NCBI GenBank assembly: GCA_905187695.1
Contig: CAJJIY010000042.1
Location: forward strand, 1-9,616
From: an uncultured Eubacteriales bacterium
Lineage (GTDB): Bacteria; Bacillota; Clostridia; Oscillospirales; CAG-272
Length of the DNA: 9,616 nt
Reading direction: 5' to 3'
Shown here: piece after piece, positions 5,605-9,616 of the stretch
Numbering within the stretch: the first letter of the stretch is position 1
Layout of the letters: the number at the start of each line of letters is the position of its first letter
The notes under the pieces: generated by a model
Told to the model about the DNA's origin: nothing
What the model saw: only the letters and a program-made list of their open reading frames with translations
The model's database searches: none
Program-made: the position numbers and the translations under genes

Positions 5605-6171
5605 TTATTGCTTTCTGTAACCGCATTTAGGACAAATGCCGTTCTCATTCAGGGCAATACCGCAAAGGGGGCAGCGGTCAAGGCTCTTATCGACCTCGTA
5701 TTCTTGCGATGCGGCATTAACACCACTGGTGAAAGTAAGCTTGGCAATATTGAGCTTATCCTTAAGCAGATCGTATACGATCTTTATCATACCTTCAACC
5801 GTCATTGTTTCTTTCGTTACTACCAAACGGCAATCGGGATAAGCCGTTGCCAGCTCCGTTTTAAAAGCAGGGCCTTTCATCCGATTGCTGGGCGCTCCGT
5901 TCTTGATTCCCTGAGCCTCATAAACCTCAAGGATTGCAGGCAAAAGAGGATCGTCTTCCCTCAGAATTAACGCATGGTCAAAGTTTTTCAAAACTTCCCA
6001 TGCCGTCTTCTGAATTTCATTGCACGGGAAAACCATATTTACACCGGGTTCCACAGAATCCTCAACCTCAATGGTCAGAACGCCGGTATGTCCGTGCAAA
6101 TACTGTGCCTCTCCCTTGAAACCGTAGAAACGGTGTGCGTACTGCAGATCTAATTTTGTAATACTTCTCAT
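5605..6171 (-). CDS. 6-pyruvoyl-tetrahydropterin synthase / QueD-like protein with C-terminal zinc ribbon
   Basis: The first 150 residues have the tunnel-fold pattern of PTPS/QueD enzymes, which act on dihydroneopterin triphosphate in queuosine or biopterin synthesis. Zinc ligands are visible as H13 (YAHRF) and H26/H28 (LHGH), the Asp-His pair as D65-H66, and the MTVEGMIKIVYDLLKDKL helix resembles the family's TxEN helix. The catalytic cysteine of the CxxxHGH motif is replaced by A22, with E21 beside it, so normal QueD chemistry is doubtful. The C-terminus adds a zinc ribbon, CPLCGIALNENGICPKCG, making 188 residues against about 120-140 for QueD. ATG 6171 follows AAAGGAG (6179-6185 region). 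It is 83 bases downstream of the PerR-like gene in the same direction, with an inverted repeat between them. A substrate cannot be named. Confidence 0.85.
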   Translation of the reverse strand: MRSITKLDLQYAHRFYGFKGEAQYLHGHTGVLTIEVEDSVEPGVNMVFPCNEIQKTAWEVLKNFDHALILREDDPLLPAILEVYEAQGIKNGAPSNRMKGPAFKTELATAYPDCRLVVTKETMTVEGMIKIVYDLLKDKLNIAKLTFTSGVNAASQEYEVDKSLDRCPLCGIALNENGICPKCGYRKQ

Positions 6172-6199
6172 AACTGTACTCCTTTATAATAATATATTT

Positions 6200-6219
6200 A
6201 CGGGTATGTATTTACCCGT
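6200..6219 (-). promoter_or_regulatory. Operator-like inverted repeat before the PTPS-like gene
   Basis: ACGGGTA (6200-6206) and TACCCGT (6213-6219) are perfect arms around six bases, in the 83-bp gap between the PerR-like gene and the PTPS-like gene. It does not fit the PerR box TTATAATNATTATAA. It may be an operator or an RNA hairpin near the ribosome binding site. Confidence 0.5.
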
Positions 6220-6254
6220 GTGAACACTTAATTAAGTTTCCTTTAGTCGCTTTG

Positions 6255-6641
6255 TTATTCGGGTAATTTCTTGCAATCCGGACACACTCCCCGAAAAATA
6301 ATATCATATCCGGTGAACGTAAAACCGTGATCGTTTCTGATATTTTTCTCCAAACCGATAACATATTCCATATCCACGTCAAACAGTCGGCCACATTTCT
6401 CGCACTTAACGTGGCAATGATCATAGCAAATATGATCAAATCGGTCAGGTCCTCCCGGGATTTCTCTTTTGCGGATATCCCCCGATTCGGACAGCGAATT
6501 CAGATTACGATATACTGTTGCCCTGCTTATGTTAGGATGTTCCTTTACAATCGTTCTGTAAATCTCATCTGCGGTGGCATGGCACCGTAGCTTATTTACA
6601 GCTTCTAAAACCAGCAAACGCTGAATCGTATATCTCTTCAT
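6255..6641 (-). CDS. Fur family transcriptional regulator, PerR-like
   Basis: This 128-residue protein has the Fur winged helix with recognition helix SRATVYRNLNSLSESGDI (39-56) and the C-terminal dimerisation domain. The structural zinc site is C80/C83 (CEKC) and C120/C123 (CPDC). The regulatory metal site matches the B. subtilis PerR set: H21 (for H37), D69 (for D85), H75 and H77 (for H91 and H93) and D88 (for D104, the residue that separates PerR from Fur, which has Glu). Peroxide sensing by iron-catalysed histidine oxidation is therefore plausible but not proven. The N-terminus is about 15 residues shorter than B. subtilis PerR. Its own consensus promoter lies upstream, and the PTPS-like gene follows in the same direction, probably as an operon and perhaps as a target. 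Confidence 0.9.
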   Translation of the reverse strand: MKRYTIQRLLVLEAVNKLRCHATADEIYRTIVKEHPNISRATVYRNLNSLSESGDIRKREIPGGPDRFDHICYDHCHVKCEKCGRLFDVDMEYVIGLEKNIRNDHGFTFTGYDIIFRGVCPDCKKLPE

Positions 6642-6682
6642 AATATATAGTTTCTCTTTATTGATGTTTTGCTTCTAATAGT

Positions 6683-6711
6683 ATTATATCTCATTAAGGA
6701 CTGAATGTCAA
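6683..6711 (-). promoter_or_regulatory. Consensus promoter of the PerR-like gene
   Basis: On the minus strand TTGACA (6706-6711) and TATAAT (6683-6688) are perfect and 17 bases apart. An A/T tract upstream (6712-6735) could act as an UP element. The leader to ATG 6641 is about 35 bases. No clear PerR box overlaps it. Confidence 0.85.
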
Positions 6712-6757
6712 TAGTTTTTATAATATTTTTATCAAATTCTCTGTATAACAAAAATAC

Positions 6758-6796
6758 AGGCTTGCAGAGAGTGTTTAGTCCTTGCAAGCCTTTTTT
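6758..6796 (+). terminator. Orphan intrinsic terminator
   Basis: AGGCTTGCA (6758-6766) pairs with TGCAAGCCT (6783-6791) and is followed by T6. It points in the plus direction, but no plus-strand gene precedes it; it may be left from a lost gene or guard against read-through. Confidence 0.65.
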
Positions 6797-6816
6797 GCTT
6801 TTAGCCGTAAATATAA

Positions 6817-6849
6817 ATCGTTCAATTTATGGGGTATCGTTCAATTTAT
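6817..6849 (+). repeat. Tandem 14-bp motif, two copies
   Basis: ATCGTTCAATTTAT occurs at 6817-6830 and 6836-6849, 19 bases apart. The inverse motif TTGAACGAT recurs at 8673 and 8689, and GAACGATA inside the promoter leader at 7961. It may be a shared regulatory site. Confidence 0.55.
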
Positions 6850-6888
6850 AGGTATTCTTTAAATACAGTTTCCAAACAATAAAAAGTG

Positions 6889-6945
6889 TTGCCAAATATG
6901 CTCTTTTATGTTATAATAAACTGAACAATAAATAAGAATTTGACG
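6889..6945 (+). promoter_or_regulatory. Promoter and leader, copy A (no clear gene behind it)
   Basis: TTGCCA (6889-6894) and TATAAT (6912-6917) are 17 bases apart. From the -10 onward, 34 bases (6912-6945) match the methyltransferase promoter/leader (7950-7983) at 33 positions. The transcript would start near 6924 and end at the hairpin at 7026-7062, about 140 nt. The only frame, ATG 6954 to stop 7086-7088, runs through the terminator and lacks a good ribosome binding site. Confidence 0.65.
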
Positions 6946-7025
6946 AGCAGTTAATGAGTAAAGGGAGGACGGAAAACAAACCGCCATCCCTCAAAATTTG
7001 CGTCGCAACAAGCAAAGAAAAACAA

Positions 7026-7062
7026 CCGCCGAGGAATCTCACGAAACCTCAGCGGCGTTTTT
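7026..7062. terminator. Bidirectional terminator between the copy A transcript and the GNAT gene
   Basis: CCGCCGAGG (7026-7034) pairs with CCTCAGCGG (7047-7055) at eight of nine positions. A T5 run follows on the plus strand, and a T-rich tract follows on the minus strand. The GNAT stop codon is five bases away, so this is its terminator too. Confidence 0.8.
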
Positions 7063-7066
7063 ACGT

Positions 7067-7720
7067 TTATCTGACTACCGAAGAATGACTATAGATATAG
7101 AATTCCTCTTGGCTTGGCATCCACTTCTTTTCTTTCGGTGGGAATGTCGCGTCGAACGCTTCAACAGCGGTAGTATCCTCACAGCAGTCGGCGGCGGTAG
7201 ATGGAATGTACATCCACTTTCTGCCGTCGAGCGCATTCGGTACAAGCTCGCAAACGAGAAGCGCCGTTGGGAAGTTGCTGTCAACCACGAAGCTGACGTT
7301 CTTCTTTTTGCAGCTCACAAATCCACGGCTGACGTAGTTACCCGGATTGCCGAAGTTGATATTAACGTCATAGCCCATCTTGCACGCTACCTCAAAGGAA
7401 TGCTCGATCAAAACCTTGCCGAGTTTCTGCCTCTGATATTCGGGAGCAACGCAAAGCGGTCCGAAGGAAAGAATTTCCTTGCGCTCACCGTTCTCGTCCT
7501 CAAGCCAAGCCTTTGTGTACATAATGTTGCCGACGATCTTACCGTCAAGTTCAAGCACGAACGCAAGCTCGGAGATGAAGTCGGGATGAGAGCGCATCGT
7601 ATGAACGAAATAATGTTCATCTGCGCCCGGTTTATAGACGTTCCAAAACGCCTCGCGTGTAAGTTCTTCAACTGCTCTGTAGTCTTTTTCTGTTTCTAAA
7701 CGTATCGTCAAATTGTTCAT
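7067..7720 (-). CDS. GNAT family N-acetyltransferase
   Basis: This 217-residue protein transfers an acetyl group from acetyl-CoA to an amine; the substrate is unknown. The acetyl-CoA-binding motif A is at residues 89-105, LCVAPEYQRQKLGKVLI, with the Q/R-x-x-x-G pattern slightly altered (RQKLGK). The preceding strand VLELDGKIVGNIMYTKA and the later FGNPGNYVSRGF are typical of the YhbS-like group. About 60 residues after the core form an extra C-terminal part (KWMYIPSTAADCCED and onward). ATG 7720 follows AAAGGATT at a normal distance. It has its own promoter about 150 bases upstream with a structured leader, is divergent from the methyltransferase gene, and ends at a terminator shared with copy A. 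Confidence 0.9.
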   Translation of the reverse strand: MNNLTIRLETEKDYRAVEELTREAFWNVYKPGADEHYFVHTMRSHPDFISELAFVLELDGKIVGNIMYTKAWLEDENGERKEILSFGPLCVAPEYQRQKLGKVLIEHSFEVACKMGYDVNINFGNPGNYVSRGFVSCKKKNVSFVVDSNFPTALLVCELVPNALDGRKWMYIPSTAADCCEDTTAVEAFDATFPPKEKKWMPSQEEFYIYSHSSVVR

Positions 7721-7757
7721 TGTTAAATCCTTTCATAAATTGTTGACGTTCAAAATA

Positions 7758-7794
7758 CGAGAGGATTGCCGAGAATGCATTTGCAAACCTCTCG
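7758..7794 (-). promoter_or_regulatory. Hairpin in the GNAT mRNA leader, attenuator-like
   Basis: CGAGAGG-TTGC (7758-7769) pairs with GCAA-CCTCTCG (7783-7794) across one A-A mismatch. In the minus-strand RNA it is followed by TATTTTG, so it might end or pause transcription 40 bases before the start codon. A second short hairpin, CAAG...CTTG near 7858-7871, sits at the very 5' end of the transcript. Confidence 0.5.
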
Positions 7795-7876
7795 TTTACA
7801 ATACAATCTCCAAAAGGTTGGTGTTTTTCAAACAGCACACTCCAATAAAAATATTCAAGCCGAGGCTTGTAAAGAT

Positions 7877-7905
7877 ATTATATCATAAAAATGTGAATAG
7901 GTCAA
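7877..7905 (-). promoter_or_regulatory. Promoter of the GNAT gene
   Basis: On the minus strand TTGACC (7900-7905) and a perfect TATAAT (7877-7882) are 17 bases apart. The start near 7870 gives a leader of about 150 bases, unusually long for this window. Confidence 0.8.
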
Positions 7906-7926
7906 TCACCTTTACTTATGAATCGG

Positions 7927-7983
7927 TTGAAAAGTTCATAGAAATATGATATAATAAACTGAACGATAAATAAGAATTTGACG
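7927..7983 (+). promoter_or_regulatory. Promoter and leader of the methyltransferase gene, copy B
   Basis: TTGAAA (7927-7932) and TATAAT (7950-7955) are 17 bases apart. The -10 and the following leader (7950-7983) repeat copy A at 6912-6945 with a single A/G difference. The ribosome binding site CGGAG (7982-7986) follows directly. Confidence 0.85.
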
Positions 7984-7993
7984 GAGATTAGAT

Positions 7994-8644
7994 ATGCTTG
8001 AAAAGATGGCTGATTTTTTTGAAAATAGATTAGATGGATACGATGAACATATGATGACCAATATTGAAGCGGCAGACGAGTTCTATCCCTTTACGGCGAA
8101 GCAGTTGCCGACTATCGAAAACTGCCATATACTTGATTTGGGATGTGGCACAGGATTGGAGTTGGAAAAATACTATCTGCTAAATCCATCTGCAAGGATA
8201 ACAGGTATTGATTTGTCACAAGGAATGTTATCGACTCTGAAAAATAAATTTGCCGACAAAGACATTACTTTGATTGGTGGTTCCTATTTTGATGTGCCTT
8301 TTGGTATGTCCTTGTTTGATAGTGCGGTATCGGTGGAGAGTTTGCACCATTTCACAAAGACCGAAAAAGTCCCTTTATATACCAAACTGCGTAGAGCATT
8401 AAAAGACGGTGGATATTTTGTACTGACGGACTACTTCTCTTTGACTGATGAAGAAGAACAGATGCACCGACAAAACTTGAGTGAATTGAAAGCAGAGCAA
8501 GGAATTTCAGATGATGAGTTTTACCATTACGACACTCCCCTTACTGTAAAACACGAAACAGAAGCACTTCTTGAAGCAGGTTTTTCTTCCGTAGAGGTGC
8601 TGAAAAATTGGGGTGCGACTTATACCATAAAAGCAGTTAAGTAA
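7994..8644 (+). CDS. Class I SAM-dependent methyltransferase
   Basis: This 216-residue protein has a Rossmann-type methyltransferase core. Motif I is ILDLGCGTGLEL (46-57), the acidic end of strand beta-2 is D73 (ITGIDLS), and later motifs appear as FDSAVSVESLHHF and LKDGGYFVLTDYFSL. The N-terminal MADFFENRLDGYDEHM is typical of small Firmicute methyltransferases often annotated only as class I; the substrate cannot be read from sequence. ATG 7994 is 7 bases after CGGAG. It has its own promoter, whose leader is duplicated 1 kb away, and is followed by a hairpin terminator, so it is monocistronic. GC content is well below that of the dnaX operon, in line with acquired DNA. Confidence 0.9.
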   Translation: MLEKMADFFENRLDGYDEHMMTNIEAADEFYPFTAKQLPTIENCHILDLGCGTGLELEKYYLLNPSARITGIDLSQGMLSTLKNKFADKDITLIGGSYFDVPFGMSLFDSAVSVESLHHFTKTEKVPLYTKLRRALKDGGYFVLTDYFSLTDEEEQMHRQNLSELKAEQGISDDEFYHYDTPLTVKHETEALLEAGFSSVEVLKNWGATYTIKAVK

Positions 8645-8658
8645 ATTCCAATTTGTCG
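8642..8658 (+). repeat. 17-bp direct repeat, copy 2
   Basis: TAAATTCCAATTTGTCG is identical to 5374-5390 and begins at the methyltransferase stop codon. The two copies enclose all four intact genes of the island. Confidence 0.7.
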
Positions 8659-8672
8659 AACAAAATCATTCC

Positions 8673-8697
8673 TTGAACGATTGAACCCTTGAACGAT
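8673..8697 (+). repeat. Three tandem 8-bp units of TTGAAC
   Basis: TTGAACGA, TTGAACCC and TTGAACGA start at 8673, 8681 and 8689, each 8 bases after the last, directly before the methyltransferase terminator. The motif is the complement of ATCGTTCAA found twice at 6817-6849. Confidence 0.6.
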
Positions 8698-8700
8698 ACA

Positions 8701-8744
8701 AAATCCGCCACTTCTGTCTTGTCGGAGAAGAGGATGGCGGATTT
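8701..8744 (+). terminator. Terminator of the methyltransferase gene
   Basis: AAATCCGCC (8701-8709) pairs with GGCGGATTT (8736-8744), with an inner CTTCT/AGAAG stem (8711-8715 and 8726-8730). The T tract is short and mixed (TTTATCTGTTTA). Confidence 0.7.
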
Positions 8745-8756
8745 ATCTGTTTATAC

Positions 8757-8776
8757 ATGAATACATATGTATTCAT
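8757..8776. repeat. Perfect 20-bp palindrome
   Basis: ATGAATACAT is followed directly by ATGTATTCAT, its exact reverse complement. With no loop this suits a dimeric DNA-binding protein rather than an RNA hairpin. It lies between the methyltransferase terminator and the tRNA genes, close to the right edge of the island. Confidence 0.65.
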
Positions 8777-8786
8777 ACGAAAAAGC

Positions 8787-8839
8787 GCCCTCAAAATCGC
8801 CGAAATGAGCGGTTAAAGGTCAAAAATGAGCCGATTTTG
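8787..8839. repeat. Inverted repeats at the right edge of the island
   Basis: GCCCTCAAAATCGC (8787-8800) is the inverted counterpart of GCAATTTTGAGGGC at 5156-5169 (13 of 14). CAAAATCG (8792-8799) also pairs locally with CGATTTTG (8832-8839), with AAATGAG repeated between the arms. Confidence 0.5.
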
Positions 8840-8853
8840 GCGTATAAAGCAAA

Positions 8854-8892
8854 ATTCCATAGCCGAAATTGTATCGACTATGGAATCTTTTT

Positions 8893-8893
<1 letters not shown>
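8854..8893. terminator. Terminator of the tRNA transcript, probably bidirectional
   Basis: ATTCCATAG (8854-8862) pairs with CTATGGAAT (8878-8886). On the minus strand it directly follows the tRNA-fMet CCA end and is trailed by TTTTGCTTT; on the plus strand it is trailed by TCTTTTTT. Confidence 0.85.
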
Positions 8894-8970
<77 letters not shown>

Positions 8971-8985
8971 ATATGAAAGGAAAAA

Positions 8986-9073
8986 TGGTGCCGGAAGCCG
9001 GGATCGAACCGGTACGATACAAAGTATCACGGGATTTTAAGTCCCGGGCGTCTGCCAATTCCGCCATTCCGGC
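8986..9073 (-). tRNA. tRNA-Leu (UAA)
   Basis: Acceptor arms GCCGGAA and TTCCGGC pair perfectly, the anticodon loop is ACTTAAAAT with anticodon TAA, the long variable arm (GTGATACTTTGTATCGT) is that of a class II tRNA, and the T-loop is GGTTCGATCC. CCA is encoded at 8986-8988. At 88 nt the length is normal. It lies 15 bases upstream of tRNA-fMet and shares its promoter. Confidence 0.96.
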
Positions 9074-9111
9074 AGGCCGGAATACGCTCGGCTATCCTTT
9101 TGCGCTCGTCT

Positions 9112-9140
9112 ATTATAACACACCCGCGCTTCCCTGTCAA
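9112..9140 (-). promoter_or_regulatory. Consensus promoter of the tRNA-Leu/tRNA-fMet unit
   Basis: On the minus strand TTGACA (9135-9140) and TATAAT (9112-9117) are perfect with a 17-base spacer; an A/T-rich stretch (9146-9159) precedes it. The start would be near 9105, about 30 bases before tRNA-Leu. Confidence 0.9.
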
Positions 9141-9448
9141 GGCTTTTTTAAAAAAAGTTGGAGAAGAGCGGATCTTTTGGACAGAAGGGGCGGACGCTCT
9201 TTTCTCAGGATATGCCAGAACGGGGAAAATAACCCGCTGTTCCGGGAAATCTTTGCACTTTTCATCGCAAAAAGCGACAGCGGGAACGTTTTTTCGCAAA
9301 GACTCGCCCGGATGCGGGCAGACCCGCCGTCAATCTCCTTTTTCCTACGGCGCGATGCGATCCTTCTCGCGGGGTCGCAGGCTTACAATCAAAAGAAAAG
9401 GAAACCGGGCGCGCACAGCGCCAAAAGAAAACGGAGGCATCTGATAAA
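9141..9448. other. Intergenic stretch without a supported gene
   Basis: Open frames here are low-quality and lack a good start. The one structure seen is a hairpin: CCCGCTGT (9233-9240) with ACAGCGGG (9277-9284), an inner TTTGC/GCAAA, and T6 at 9289-9294, which could be a plus-direction terminator. GCGGG-CAGA-CCCGC at 9313-9326 is a small extra hairpin. No clear promoter for the gene that starts at 9449 was found. Confidence 0.5.
9233..9294 (+). terminator. Possible terminator hairpin in the right intergenic region
   Basis: The 8-bp outer stem (9233-9240 with 9277-9284) has a long loop containing a smaller stem, and is followed by AACG and T6. No plus-strand gene ends before it, so its role is unclear. 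Confidence 0.4.
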
Positions 9449-9616
9449 ATGGAACAGGAACTGGGAAACACGCCAAGGAGAACCCCCCTGGGGAAAACGG
9501 GAGAAACCGGCAGAGTGCGCCGGGAAAGCGCCCGGGCGGGCGCATGGCCGCAAGGTGACCGGGACAGCGGGGCTTTTCCCGCTTCGGCCGGGAAACGGCG
9601 CGGCGCAGACGCCAGC
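9449..9616 (+). CDS. Start of an unrecognised gene, truncated by the window end
   Basis: From ATG 9449 the frame is open for 56 codons to the end of the window; GGAGG at 9433-9437 is a fair ribosome binding site at 11 bases. The protein begins MEQELGNTPRRTPLGKTGE and is rich in Arg, Gly and Ala, so this part is probably disordered. No signal peptide or membrane helix is visible in it. GC content is as high as in the dnaX operon, so it belongs to the core genome rather than the island. Without the rest of the gene no function can be given, and a spurious frame remains possible. Confidence 0.45.
   Translation, partial: MEQELGNTPRRTPLGKTGETGRVRRESARAGAWPQGDRDSGAFPASAGKRRGADAS

Noticed and set aside
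6954..7088. 44-codon plus-strand frame behind promoter copy A
   Set aside because: It reads through the terminator at 7026-7062, has a weak ribosome binding site and resembles nothing known.
6998..7699. Plus-strand open frame of 233 codons
   Set aside because: Antisense shadow of the GNAT gene.
7713..7949. Plus-strand open frame of 78 codons
   Set aside because: Covers the GNAT leader and both divergent promoters; no ribosome binding site.
5374..8697. Repeated short motifs considered as a CRISPR array
   Set aside because: Repeats are too short, too few and not separated by regular unique spacers; no cas genes are present.
9027..9299. Minus-strand open frame of 90 codons
   Set aside because: It runs through tRNA-Leu and its promoter.
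9100..9444. Plus-strand open frame of 114 codons before the last gene
   Set aside because: Starts in the tRNA promoter region, includes the hairpin at 9233-9294 and shows no domain.

Overview
The window looks like a chromosomal segment of a GC-rich Clostridia-type Firmicute (Oscillospirales-like, by inference). The evidence is the order large SRP RNA - dnaX - ybaB - recR, near-consensus sigma-A promoters with 17-bp spacers, AGGAGG-type ribosome binding sites, many intrinsic terminators, and a partial GGGtGRT-family gene at the left edge. No taxonomic search was possible.

Layout. (1) 1-3600, plus strand, GC-rich housekeeping: the 3' end of a GGGtGRT gene and its terminator, then a strong promoter, a ~300-nt SRP RNA with its domain IV GGAA tetraloop, and the tightly packed dnaX-ybaB-recR operon ending in a long convergent terminator. 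The dnaX reading frame breaks at a C7 run exactly where a gamma-like short form would end; the tau-like C-terminal part continues in the +1 frame. (2) 3600-4700, minus strand: a TfoX-N-domain gene and a single-pass membrane protein gene. Both are readable only if one or more single-base frameshifts are corrected. (3) 4700-5065: GC-rich, no convincing gene, possibly a structured RNA ending in a strong terminator. (4) About 5070-8890: a visibly AT-richer accessory island with a truncated winged-helix gene remnant, a PerR-like regulator followed by a PTPS/QueD-like protein with a zinc ribbon, a GNAT acetyltransferase and a class I methyltransferase. Several nested repeat pairs lie near its edges: an 18-bp direct repeat taken from tRNA-fMet, a 14-nt inverted repeat and a 17-bp direct repeat. 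(5) 8893-9140, minus strand: tRNA-Leu(UAA) and tRNA-fMet(CAU) behind one consensus promoter. (6) 9141-9616: GC-rich, with the start of an unrecognised plus-strand gene running off the window.

How the parts work together: the SRP RNA serves co-translational targeting; DnaX is the clamp-loader ATPase; YbaB is a nucleoid-associated protein; RecR acts in RecFOR recombination repair. In the island, the PerR-like regulator probably controls itself and the downstream PTPS-like gene in response to metal or peroxide (inference). The GNAT and methyltransferase genes are divergently transcribed from a shared intergenic region and look like independent small cargo genes. No phage, transposase, integrase or CRISPR array was found. 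The best leads are the dnaX frameshift, the tRNA-derived repeat bracketing the island, and a duplicated promoter/leader whose first copy drives no convincing gene.
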